NCBI GenBank assembly: GCA_035487155.1
Contig: DATHMK010000023.1
Coordinates: 62,001-126,000, forward strand
Source: DAIDKA01 sp035487155
Lineage (GTDB): Bacteria > Pseudomonadota > Gammaproteobacteria > Steroidobacterales > Steroidobacteraceae
Direction: 5' to 3'
Length of the DNA stretch: 64,000 nucleotides
Positions 52,132 to 60,150 of the stretch are shown here, piece after piece. The notes below the pieces were generated by a model. That model was not told the DNA's origin, did not search any database, and saw only the letters and a program-made list of their open reading frames with translations. Within the stretch, counting starts at the first letter, position 1. Each line of letters begins with the position of its first letter. Both the position numbers and the translations under genes were made by a program.

Positions 52132-52965
52132 CTACTCGGCCGCAATCTCTGTGCACCTGGCGGCGTGCAGCTTCATGGCGCTGGACAGGTAGTCGGCAAA
52201 TCCTTTCTCAATACGCTCGTAGCGCGCCACGAAGTCCGGGTGGCCCAGGTACAGATCCGCAAGCCCTGAATATCCCTGCGCTGAGCAGGGCCGTCCCCAC
52301 ATGGCCGACACCCAGGCTCGATGGCGCTTGATAAGAAGATCCACCCCATCCGACCCCGGAGCCACGCCGTTGCGCAGAGCGCCAGCCAACGCCTCCTCCA
52401 GCTCCTGCAGTTCCTGTCCCTGCCTCTGCATGAACGTCCTGCGCTCGGCGGGCGACAGTCTTTCCTGAGCCGCTTTGGCGGACTCGATCCCGGCGCGCAT
52501 GGGCTCGCCATAACGCTCGATCAACCAGGATTCGTATCCCGCCTGTTGGCTCGGGCTGAAGCCCTTGTAAAGGTCTGCGTTAGCCATGATTCGTTCTCCC
52601 TGCAAATCTGCAATCGTGCGGTCTATCGTTTCGATGAGGACCCCATAGCGATTTCGCTCCGCTTCCAGCTTCTCTCGATGCTGCCGTAGGACACCGATCT
52701 GATTCTTACCCTCGAGGTGGAGCAGTTCGGAAATTGCGCTCAACGGCACACCCAGCTCGCGATGGAACAGGATTCTCTGCAGGCGAAGCAGCTCCTGGCG
52801 CCCATAGTAGCGATAGCCGTTCGCGCCTACCGAAGCCGGCTTCAGCAGTCCGATCTCATCGTAGTGGTGCAAAGCGCGCACGGTGACGCCTGAAATCGCC
52901 GCCAGTTGTTTGACCGTAAGCTCTTTCATGACTACCGGCGTCTGCGCTTGCTTTGGTTCAGTCAT
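52132..52965 (-). CDS. MerR-family regulator with TipAS domain
   Basis: The product is 277 residues: a MerR winged helix (about 13-80, MKELTVKQLAAISGVTVRAL), a coiled-coil (about 85-120), and a C-terminal TipAS domain (about 140-270, YKGFSPSQQAGYESWLIERYG). TipAS domains bind hydrophobic antibiotics such as thiopeptides in Streptomyces TipA; the ligand here is unknown. The start ATG 52965 has AGGAAGAGGA upstream. Its target may be its own promoter. It stands just upstream of an exported esterase with a 63-base gap, but the pair is not clearly an operon. Confidence 0.9.
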   Translation of the reverse strand: MTEPKQAQTPVVMKELTVKQLAAISGVTVRALHHYDEIGLLKPASVGANGYRYYGRQELLRLQRILFHRELGVPLSAISELLHLEGKNQIGVLRQHREKLEAERNRYGVLIETIDRTIADLQGERIMANADLYKGFSPSQQAGYESWLIERYGEPMRAGIESAKAAQERLSPAERRTFMQRQGQELQELEEALAGALRNGVAPGSDGVDLLIKRHRAWVSAMWGRPCSAQGYSGLADLYLGHPDFVARYERIEKGFADYLSSAMKLHAARCTEIAAE

Positions 52966-53078
52966 GGTCCTCTTCCTCTTCAGCATGACTATGGGCTCTG
53001 ACGTTGCGTCAGGGTCAAGCGTGGCGGGCGCGGAATGTCCGATTTACCGCAACCACTTGGATGCGCTCTTTGGCCGCT

Positions 53079-53681
53079 TCAGTTTGATAAGTCGTTTTCC
53101 CTGAGGAAATCGCGGATGAAGGGAGGCAGCTGCGAGTCGTCGAGGAACAACCCCGCGGCGCGCTTACACGCGTCGGTATCGGAGAACCCCTTCCTGATCG
53201 CTCGAGCGAGCGCGACAACATCCAAGCCGCTGTACAGCGCATGCCCGACCACGATGCCGTTTTCATCGATGGTGAACAGCGAATCGCTGAAGTGATCCGG
53301 ATACTTTGAGCGCCAGTTGGGCCCCGAAGAATCAAGGCCCAGCACGATCGCACTGGCATGAACCACACCCGCCATGGTTTTGATCGTCGCCAATGATCCT
53401 AAGTCGACGCGCAGGTAATCGCCGGAGAGCGCATCACGATATTCCTGATTGACCTCCCACATTGGAAAGGCCCAATCAGGCGCGCCAGAATTGTCCTGGG
53501 ATGATGAGACCAGCCGAACCGCCCAGGAATAGATTGCGGGAATCGCTGCCACATTCAGTGAAAGGGGGCGATTGCAATGCAAAGTCACGGAATAGGGATC
53601 CGGAGGGGACTGCGCGTGGGCGGCGATGCCACAGCCCATCACCCCAAGCACTGCACCAGCCACGAAACCAGGGCCGCTCAT
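53079..53681 (-). CDS. Secreted protein, unknown function
   Basis: The product is 200 residues with a signal peptide (about 1-24, ending AAHAQS). The mature sequence (about 25-200) contains a Trp-rich N-terminal half and PDHFSDSLFTIDENGIVVG, possibly a Sel1/thioredoxin-like fold, but no motif is decisive. Two Cys (one in LHCNRP, one in DACKRAAG) could pair. It sits next to the IS110 remnant and has somewhat lower GC than the surroundings, hinting at acquisition. Confidence 0.5.
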   Translation of the reverse strand: MSGPGFVAGAVLGVMGCGIAAHAQSPPDPYSVTLHCNRPLSLNVAAIPAIYSWAVRLVSSSQDNSGAPDWAFPMWEVNQEYRDALSGDYLRVDLGSLATIKTMAGVVHASAIVLGLDSSGPNWRSKYPDHFSDSLFTIDENGIVVGHALYSGLDVVALARAIRKGFSDTDACKRAAGLFLDDSQLPPFIRDFLRENDLSN

Positions 53682-53688
53682 GGAGATG

Positions 53689-53880
53689 CTAGCGTCGCGA
53701 TGCAGCGCAATACATGGACCTTAGCTTACCGCAGCCTGCGATTGGCGGCAGATTCGCAAAGAATACCGCCACTTGCGCGCGCCGCAGCTGCTTGCGCAGC
53801 ACCACGTTGCCACGGGCATCAACTCCGTGCACCTGAAAGACGTTCTTGGCCAGATCAATACCAACGGTTGTAATATTCAT
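53689..53880 (-). pseudogene. IS110 transposase fragment (N-terminal)
   Basis: The 63-residue frame begins TVGIDLAKNVFQVHGVD, with the first catalytic Asp of the DEDD RuvC-like IS110 transposase, then FANLPP and a short out-of-family tail to a stop. The rest of the DEDD domain and the C-terminal IS116/IS110/IS902 domain are missing, so it is a dead fragment. Confidence 0.65.
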
Positions 53881-53970
53881 GGCCGACGCTCCCATTCTCG
53901 TTAAGCGGTTGCTGACACTTCCACTTTGGCACATCGATGCCGTTAGAGCGTGGGGGCGTCCATCCCATAG
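53689..53970 (-). mobile_element. IS110-family insertion-sequence remnant
   Basis: The stretch contains the first about 50 codons of an IS110/IS1111 transposase (below) and its upstream untranslated part, which starts near 53970. The rest of the transposase and the other end are absent. IS110 elements move by a circular intermediate and leave few hallmarks, so the borders are approximate. Confidence 0.6.
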
Positions 53971-54024
53971 CTAAGTGGCAATGTTTCCAACGTACCCGCA
54001 TACCCGCCGTCGGCTTCTGGAAAC

Positions 54025-54630
54025 TCAGAACGACCAGGTTAGTCCCAGCGACACCAGGTTTGGATGCTCACCGGCCGCAGTGAAGCGCTCGTATTCCGCC
54101 CGCACCGCCAGCGCGCCGAACTTGTATTGCATGCCGCCTCCCGCCGCAAAACCTGTGTTCGTTCGATCTTGTTCAAAACGGGGAAAAGCACAGATGGCAC
54201 ACAGGGGTGGCGGGTCTAGAAACGGCACGACCGCGTTCAGGCGGCTCTGCAGACGTGCCGCACCCGCCTTCAAATAGACGTCGATGATGGGCACGGGCAG
54301 ATACAGCATGCCAAATGCCGCTGCGCCTTTCATCGATGCGGCGGCCGGCTGTGCAAACAAGGTCCCGTCGGCGTGACCAAGATCCACGTACTCAAGTTCG
54401 GCGCCGACGAGCGATATGGGGCGAATGCCGATCAAACCCTTGAATGCCGAGTGATTTTCTTTGAACTCACCAGGGCCGGTGCCCGCGTACGGGGCGTAAG
54501 AGGCGCTGTTGACACCGTCGGATATCCGACCCTGACCGATTGCGCCGCCAACATACAGACCCGGAAAATTGTCGGCTGCGGCTTGTCGCGCCGTGAGGGC
54601 CAAGACCGTCGCGACGATGGACGAAAGCAT
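54025..54630 (-). CDS. Outer-membrane beta-barrel protein, paralogue of 26018-26689
   Basis: The product is 201 residues from ATG 54630. A signal peptide (about 1-20, ending AAADN) precedes an eight-strand barrel with FPGLYVGGAIGQGRIS, GIRPISLVGAELEYVDLGHA and the last strand NLVSLGLTWSF ending in Phe. It shares the GxRP-GAELEYVDLG signature and barrel design with the protein at 26018, but has its own loops, including CAICAF near the tip. It is divergent in position, 28 kb away. GTG 54639 is another start. The 209 bases upstream hold no gene. Confidence 0.83.
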   Translation of the reverse strand: MLSSIVATVLALTARQAAADNFPGLYVGGAIGQGRISDGVNSASYAPYAGTGPGEFKENHSAFKGLIGIRPISLVGAELEYVDLGHADGTLFAQPAAASMKGAAAFGMLYLPVPIIDVYLKAGAARLQSRLNAVVPFLDPPPLCAICAFPRFEQDRTNTGFAAGGGMQYKFGALAVRAEYERFTAAGEHPNLVSLGLTWSF

Positions 54631-54806
54631 TTGGCGCACGGCAGAACTTTCCTTTTGCGGCGCAGCTCGCAGCGTGCAAAGGGCGACAACGCCCAAGCGC
54701 GGCCCTGGTTGACGACACTACACGTATTGAGTGTCGGCGATATGGCAGGCGTCAAATGGTCCGCAATGAGCGCTTCTGACCGCAAGCGCCGCGCTTCAGC
54801 TCATGG

Positions 54807-54823
54807 CCGACGTTGAGCGTCGG
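54807..54823 (-). terminator. Hairpin downstream of pdxJ
   Basis: CCGACG/CGTCGG is a perfect 6-bp stem with a 5-base loop, located 17 bases beyond the pdxJ stop. There is no T-tract. Confidence 0.3.
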
Positions 54824-54839
54824 TTCCAGGCAATGATGC

Positions 54840-55607
54840 TTACTGGGGATTCCCCGCACGTTTGGTGAGTGCCGCCTTATATCCAATTACAACGGCCTTG
54901 AATCCGCTGATGAGTGCATCCGCGGTCAGCTCATGTCCGATCGACGCCTCCGTCACAGCGGGCATTGCCGCCACCAGTGGCGGAATATTGATGAGGTTCA
55001 GGTCATGGCCGATGTTGACGGCGAGTCCCAGGGCCGCCGCGCGCCGCGCCGTTTCGGCAATGCGCTTCAATAGCGCATGGCCATCACCATTGCGGGCAGC
55101 CGCTGCGTACGAGCCGGTGTATATCTCGATTCCATCGGCCCCTGTATCGGATATCAAGGACACCACCTCTGGATCGGGGTCCACGAATAGGATGACACGC
55201 GATCCGCATTGCTTTGCACTGGCCACAGCGCGCCTGACAAACGGCAGCTGTGTTCCATCAAGCTTCCAGCCGTCATCCGAGGTCAGGACATCCGGTCCGT
55301 CCGGCACGAGGGTGCATTGTTCCGGTCGCACTGCGCGAATGATGTCGAAAAAGCGGTCGTCGGGATATCCCTCGACGTTCAGTTCGAAGCGCGGTCGCCA
55401 GGGCAGAATGCGCTGCGCCAGTTCGAACACGTCGGTGCGACGGATGTGCCGTTCGTCGGGCCTTGGATGCACCGTAATGCCGTCGGCACCGGCCTCATGC
55501 GCCAGTGCGGCAAAGTGCAGCACGTCGGGGACACCGGTGCGGCGAGAGTTGCGCAGCAGCGCAATCTTGTTCAAGTTGACGCTTAGACGGGGAGCAGGTG
55601 TCAACAA
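54840..55607 (-). CDS. pdxJ: Pyridoxine 5'-phosphate synthase
   Basis: The product is 255 residues, a TIM barrel with RLSVNLNKIALLRNSR at the start, DGITVHPRPDERHIR, ELNVEGYP, and ASIGHELTADALISG near the end. PdxJ joins 1-deoxyxylulose-5-phosphate and 3-amino-2-oxopropyl phosphate to make pyridoxine 5'-phosphate, the last committed step of the DXP-dependent vitamin B6 route. The start is TTG (55607). Its usual partners recO, era or acpS are absent, so it is a stand-alone gene here. Confidence 0.93.
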   Translation of the reverse strand: MLTPAPRLSVNLNKIALLRNSRRTGVPDVLHFAALAHEAGADGITVHPRPDERHIRRTDVFELAQRILPWRPRFELNVEGYPDDRFFDIIRAVRPEQCTLVPDGPDVLTSDDGWKLDGTQLPFVRRAVASAKQCGSRVILFVDPDPEVVSLISDTGADGIEIYTGSYAAAARNGDGHALLKRIAETARRAAALGLAVNIGHDLNLINIPPLVAAMPAVTEASIGHELTADALISGFKAVVIGYKAALTKRAGNPQ

Positions 55608-55804
55608 ATTGTGCTCTGGTTTTTCCGATGCGTACCCGGGTCGCGCGTCAGTTTAGCTGAGAATCGAAGGTGCGCTAGTTGCCGGCAGGCCGAAATGATT
55701 GAACGGTCGCGAATCGCCGGTAGCGGCAAAGTGAGCCCCGGGGAAGCCGACAGTCAGCTCCTGGTCCTGTCGAAACGCAATTTGTTAGTATCTGGTCCGT
55801 GGCC

Positions 55805-56434
55805 ATGGTGCTCATAGGTATGTTCGACTCCCCGTTCGTGCGCAGGGTCGCGGTGTCGATGAAGCTGCTGGGGTTCGCCTTCGAGCACGCGAACTGGTCG
55901 GTGGGTAAAGACCACGCGCAAATCCGCCGATACAGTCCGCTCGGGCGCGTCCCCACCCTCGTGCTTGAGGACGGTGAGGTTCTCACTGAATCGGCGGCGA
56001 TCCTCGATCACCTCGATTCCGTGGTGGGACCGGAGCGTGCCCTCGTGCCAACGAACGGCGCAGCCCGGCGCCAGGTGCTGCAGCTCATGGCACTCGCGAT
56101 CGGGGCGGCTGAGAAGGGGCGCGATCTGATTTATGAACGCATTGCGCGTCCGCCGGGGAAGCGCCACGAGCCCTGGGAGGAACGCTGCCGCAGCCAGATG
56201 CACGGTGCGTTCGGCGAGATTGAACGGCGACTCGTCCAGCGTCCCGGTCGATGGTTCATGGGCGAACATCTGACACAGGCGGATATCACGCTCAGCTGTG
56301 TATGGGCTTGCCTTCATGACGCACTCGCGCTCGAGGAGGTGCCGTATCCGTCTCTTGTGGCGCTTGCAGACCGCTGCGAGGCGCTACCTGAGTTTGTAGC
56401 AACGCGCATGCCCTGGTTCGCCGCAGCGCTTTAG
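55805..56434 (+). CDS. Glutathione S-transferase
   Basis: The product is 209 residues. The thioredoxin fold starts VLIGMFDSPFVRRVAVSMKL with the Ser of SPF; the glutathione-binding SESAAILDHL region (LTESAAILDHL) is clear; the C-terminal helical domain contains GEHLTQADITLSCVW. Similar proteins include maleylacetoacetate isomerase-like and zeta-type GSTs. It starts at ATG 55805; a GTG six bases upstream is possible. It is divergent from pdxJ with 197 bases between. Confidence 0.87.
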   Translation: MVLIGMFDSPFVRRVAVSMKLLGFAFEHANWSVGKDHAQIRRYSPLGRVPTLVLEDGEVLTESAAILDHLDSVVGPERALVPTNGAARRQVLQLMALAIGAAEKGRDLIYERIARPPGKRHEPWEERCRSQMHGAFGEIERRLVQRPGRWFMGEHLTQADITLSCVWACLHDALALEEVPYPSLVALADRCEALPEFVATRMPWFAAAL

Positions 56435-56469
56435 AAGCTATGCAGTCCGGACAGCGCTACCTTGTTTTC

Positions 56470-56542
56470 TGGGCCTGCTTGGATTCGAACCAAGGACCAA
56501 GGGATTATGAGTCCCCTGCACTAACCGCTGTGCTACAGGCCC
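56470..56542 (-). tRNA. tRNA with CAT anticodon, probably tRNA-Ile2
   Basis: A 73-base cloverleaf reads on the minus strand: acceptor GGGCCTG/CAGGCCC, D-stem GCAC/GTGC, anticodon loop CTCATAA (CAT), T-stem CTTGG/CCAAG with TTCGAAT, discriminator A. CCA is not encoded. The variable loop and anticodon stem (ATCCCTTGGTC) resemble tRNA-Ile2 (CAU modified by TilS) rather than initiator or typical elongator Met. The D-stem has A12-T23, the reverse of the usual T12-A23. Confidence 0.9.
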
Positions 56543-56605
56543 ACCGGAAATCGGGGGGCAGACAATACCATCCCCTCGGGCTCGCCCCAAGCGGGTTGCC
56601 TGTTT

Positions 56606-58255
56606 TCAGGTTCTCGCGCTATCGGGCCGCGCCAGAAAACCGCGGCAGGTCGCATTGGCGGGGTCGGTTTTGGGGATTTGACCGCAAATTCCGTCCATGC
56701 GCTGTCGCAGGGCCGTGATGGTGGCGCTGTGGTCGCCCTTGGCGTTCCACTTTGACAGAGCCCGGTCCAAACGCTCCAGACGCCCACGGGTGCGACGGTA
56801 GATCCGATCCGGTCCATCCAGTTCGCCGAGGACCGAAAGTCCTGCGGTCCGGATCGCCGCATCGTCATTCGGCGTCATGCGGATCAGGCCCATGAGATAT
56901 TCGGTGCCCCATTGGAAGCGGGTGGCTGCACCCTGGGACTTCGCATAGGCCTGGGCCAGCCAGTTCACGGCGGTATCAAAGTGGCCGTGCTTCTCGTCCA
57001 ACGAGGCGAGATCCAGCATGTAGTAATAGGGAGATTTGGATTGCGCCATCGTGTCGCGGGTAATGGTGTAGGCACGATCATCATCGCCCACCAGGTCAAG
57101 GATATTGAGCGCCGCGTTCACGACGCTGGCCCGGGTGTGCTCGTCCAACTTGCCGGCAAGGGCGGCATCGATGCGCTGCTGGGCCTGCGCTGATAGCTGC
57201 GGCGCAATCCTGTGCTGCGGGTCCAGCGCCTTGCAGGCCGCAAGCTTCGAATACAGAAAGTACAGGTGATCGGCGGTTGAGAAACGCGGATCGTTGGCAG
57301 CTGCATCCATGATGGCGCTGTATCGGGTCCTCCAGGCCGCGGCATCATTCGGCGCCACTCTTGCGACGGCGTGGAAGAAAGAGTCGTCCAGGCCGCCCAC
57401 GGCATCGGCAAGCTCATTGGCTCGCGCGGTGTTCTTCAAAATGGAATCAACCTGGCCGATGAGCTGCACCAGGTGGTGATCGGGCGCGTTACCGGCCGTG
57501 AGTGCATCGGATTGCCCATCGGCCGCAAGCGAGGCTGCAGCGAGAATCAGGCGTCCCTGGTCCGACTCAGTGCCCGCCGGGCAGCGGGCAGCTGCCTGCG
57601 ACAGTATCCGCGCCAGTGCGTCGAATCGGGTGTTCACCTCGTCCGTAAGGTCCCACCCGTAGTAGGCCAGCCGATGACAGTCATCACGTGACAGGAGCCC
57701 GGGACGGCCGCTCTTGAGCACGTTCAGGATGCTGTTCACGGGCCGCACGTCACCCAGCACCGTATCCAGGACCTCGGCATACTGCGAGAGGTCCATGCCG
57801 CCTGAAATCCGCGCCAGCTCGCTCTGGTCCGCGCGCAGCACCAGCACCGTGGGATAACCGCTGACCCCGAACCTGTCTCCCCACTTCTGCGCACCCGCAT
57901 CATCACCGTCCAGGTAGACCGGTACGAACAGTTTGAGTTTTTCAATGAAGTCGGGGCGCGAAAATACCGTTGCCTTGAGCTCGTGACAGGGCGGGCACCA
58001 CTGCGCGCCCCAGTACAGGAACACCGGTTTGTGCTGAGCGCGCGCGCTGGCGAATGCCGACTCAACGGTGCCGCTGTACCAGGGAATCCCTGACGGCGCA
58101 CTGACAATTGCGCTGCTGGACGATGTTGCGCTCGTGGACGATGTTGAAATGCTTGGTGAAACGCCACCTGACGCGGATGGGGCCGGCGCGCTATGCTTTG
58201 AACATCCTGCCACAAGCAAACACAACGCCATCGCCAGGCAGCCGCGCGGGAACAT
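56606..58255 (-). CDS. Thioredoxin-fold lipoprotein with helical C-terminal region
   Basis: The product is 549 residues. A lipobox LVAGC (cleavage before Cys at about 18) marks a lipoprotein, then a Ser/Thr-rich linker to about 55. A thioredoxin domain (about 63-165) has the WCPPC redox motif (QWCPPCHEL) and a cis-Pro in GYPTV. The remaining about 380 residues are helical, TPR-like. It probably reduces or isomerises disulfides in the periplasm. It is divergent from the lipobox MDR gene; the two starts are 26 bases apart. Confidence 0.85.
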   Translation of the reverse strand: MFPRGCLAMALCLLVAGCSKHSAPAPSASGGVSPSISTSSTSATSSSSAIVSAPSGIPWYSGTVESAFASARAQHKPVFLYWGAQWCPPCHELKATVFSRPDFIEKLKLFVPVYLDGDDAGAQKWGDRFGVSGYPTVLVLRADQSELARISGGMDLSQYAEVLDTVLGDVRPVNSILNVLKSGRPGLLSRDDCHRLAYYGWDLTDEVNTRFDALARILSQAAARCPAGTESDQGRLILAAASLAADGQSDALTAGNAPDHHLVQLIGQVDSILKNTARANELADAVGGLDDSFFHAVARVAPNDAAAWRTRYSAIMDAAANDPRFSTADHLYFLYSKLAACKALDPQHRIAPQLSAQAQQRIDAALAGKLDEHTRASVVNAALNILDLVGDDDRAYTITRDTMAQSKSPYYYMLDLASLDEKHGHFDTAVNWLAQAYAKSQGAATRFQWGTEYLMGLIRMTPNDDAAIRTAGLSVLGELDGPDRIYRRTRGRLERLDRALSKWNAKGDHSATITALRQRMDGICGQIPKTDPANATCRGFLARPDSART

Positions 58256-58281
58256 ATACACAACCCTTTCGGACAATCTCT

Positions 58282-59427
58282 ATGACCTTATTCTACGCCG
58301 CCGACCGGTCCGCGACGATTCGGGCCACAAGGCTGCTGGCACTGTTGCTGGTGAGCCTGGCCAGCTGCGCAACAGTGATGGCGGTGCCACTACCGGCCAC
58401 GCAGCAGCAGTACCAGTTTGTCCGCACTGCGGTCCAGGGACCTTTCACCATGAAGATGGTGGAAGTGCCCGTTCCCCAGGCCGGCGCACATCAGGTGCTC
58501 ATCCGGGTGCATGCCACCTCGCTCAACCGCCGCGACATTTTTGTGCTCCATGGCCAGTACCCGGTGGGGCCGCGTCAGGTTCTCGTGCCCGTGTCGGACG
58601 GTGCGGGCGAAGTGGTTGCCAAAGGATCGGCAGTCACCCGTTTTCGGGTGGGCGATCGGGTGGCTGGAATATTCTTCCAGAGCTGGGTCAGCGGCCGGGC
58701 CCCGGCCAATGTCGCGCAGAGCGCATTGGGTGGTTTCATCGATGGCATGCTGTCGCAGTACGTGGCATTGGACGAATCCGGTGTCGTGAAGATTCCGGCA
58801 ACGCTCAGCTACGAAGAGGCAGCCACTCTTCCCTGTGCCGGAGTCACCGCCTGGAATGGCCTGTTCACACGCGGTCGCATGCAGCCTGGCGACTATGTAC
58901 TGCTGGAAGGTACCGGCGGCGTTTCGCTGCTGGGTCTGTCGCTGGCCGTGGCTGATGGCGCAAAACCCATCATCACCAGCTCGCATGACGAAAAGCTGGC
59001 ACGTGCCGAGGCGCTGGGAGCCATCGGCGGCGTCAACTACGCAACCACCCCGGACTGGGAGAAGCCGGTTCGGGCGCTCACTGGCGGCGCCGGCGTCCAG
59101 GAAATCCTGGAAGTGGGCGGCAAAGAATCCCTGGCGCACGCACTGGCGACGCTGGGTAGTGGCGGCCATGTGGCGCTCATCGGTGGTCTGAGCGGCTTCG
59201 GCGGCGATGTGCCCGTGATGGCACTCATGAACGGCAACATTACCGCCTCGGGAATCTATGTCGGCTCGCGTGCGGACTTCGAAGCCCTGAATGCCTTCAT
59301 AGACGCCCACCATGTCAAGCCGGTCATCGACAAGGTCTACGAGTTTCAGGACGCCGCCGCCGCCTTCGAGGCGCTGGATAAGGGCGAGTCCTTCGGCAAG
59401 ACCGTTATCCGGGTAAGCGCCCCTTGA
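58282..59427 (+). CDS. MDR zinc-type oxidoreductase with a lipobox signal
   Basis: The product is 381 residues. The N-terminal segment MTLFYAADRSATIRATRLLA... has a hydrophobic h-region ending LASC, a lipobox. From about 45 it is a medium-chain dehydrogenase/reductase of the quinone-oxidoreductase/acryloyl type: PVPQAGAHQVLIRVHATSLNRRD, the GVTAWNGLF helix and the nucleotide-binding loop LLEGTGGVSLLGLSLA. It lacks the catalytic-zinc Cys motif. A start at ATG 58378 would remove the signal. Its 3' end overlaps the methyltransferase gene by 23 bases. Confidence 0.85.
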   Translation: MTLFYAADRSATIRATRLLALLLVSLASCATVMAVPLPATQQQYQFVRTAVQGPFTMKMVEVPVPQAGAHQVLIRVHATSLNRRDIFVLHGQYPVGPRQVLVPVSDGAGEVVAKGSAVTRFRVGDRVAGIFFQSWVSGRAPANVAQSALGGFIDGMLSQYVALDESGVVKIPATLSYEEAATLPCAGVTAWNGLFTRGRMQPGDYVLLEGTGGVSLLGLSLAVADGAKPIITSSHDEKLARAEALGAIGGVNYATTPDWEKPVRALTGGAGVQEILEVGGKESLAHALATLGSGGHVALIGGLSGFGGDVPVMALMNGNITASGIYVGSRADFEALNAFIDAHHVKPVIDKVYEFQDAAAAFEALDKGESFGKTVIRVSAP

Positions 59428-60070
59428 TGCCCATGTGACGTTCGGTCAGCTGGCTCACGACCAATGACAGGCGCGCCGCGGCAAGCTGGGCGCGCACCTC
59501 CTGCACGGTGAAGGCGGCGCACAGGGAGTTGTAGAAATCGGTCTTCAGCAACGGGTGCTCATCACCTGACACCCTTTCGACGATGGCGTGCGCCGCAGCA
59601 GCTGTCGCCGGACGGCATAGATCCATGACGCACACGGCCGCCCCCGGGCGACCCAGCCGCCGCACCTCGCTCCAAAGAGCCTGGGGATCAGGCAGGTGGT
59701 GCAGCATATCCTTGCACAGCACCAGGTCGAAGCTTGCGGCAGGCAGCGCAACCTCCGGTATGCGCCCTTCCAGGAAGCTCACGCGGCTCTGGAACCCGGC
59801 AGATCGCAGTGCAGCGTGCGCGATCGCCAGCATGGCCGCACTGCCGTCGACGCCGGTTATGCGCGCATTTGCAGCGGCCCTCGCCAGGCGGATGGCGATG
59901 TCGCCCGGGCCGCATCCCAGGTCGACGACGTTCGTCAGATGGTCGGGAAAGCTCGCGACCACATCCACGACATAGGCCTGGTTTGAATCGGAGAAATCGG
60001 CGCGTGCATAGGCCGCGGCTTCCGCCTCGCCGTCCATGATTTCGGGTTCTAGGATTCGGTCCATCCCCAT
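59405..60070 (-). CDS. Class I SAM-dependent methyltransferase
   Basis: The product is 221 residues. Motif I VVDLGCGPGDIAIRLA (SAM binding), motif II ITGVDGSAAMLAIA, and a later LVLCKDMLHHLPD motif are as in UbiE/COQ5-like methyltransferases. Acceptor unknown; it could be a small molecule. The start ATG 60070 is chosen over MDRILEP at 60064. It is divergent from the LytS-like kinase gene, 80 bases apart. Confidence 0.87.
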   Translation of the reverse strand: MGMDRILEPEIMDGEAEAAAYARADFSDSNQAYVVDVVASFPDHLTNVVDLGCGPGDIAIRLARAAANARITGVDGSAAMLAIAHAALRSAGFQSRVSFLEGRIPEVALPAASFDLVLCKDMLHHLPDPQALWSEVRRLGRPGAAVCVMDLCRPATAAAAHAIVERVSGDEHPLLKTDFYNSLCAAFTVQEVRAQLAAARLSLVVSQLTERHMGIKGRLPG

Positions 60071-60150
60071 ATTATGGTCCTTCGTCGCAACTTCGGCCGC
60101 GTCGGTCGCAACCCCACCCGACCCGCGAGGGCGGGGCTATCATTCACTGC

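Noticed and set aside
56440..56718. A 92-residue plus-strand ORF across the tRNA region
   Set aside because: It is a read-through of the tRNA complement (ACLDSNQGPRDYESPAL is a known artefact pattern); the tRNA explains it.
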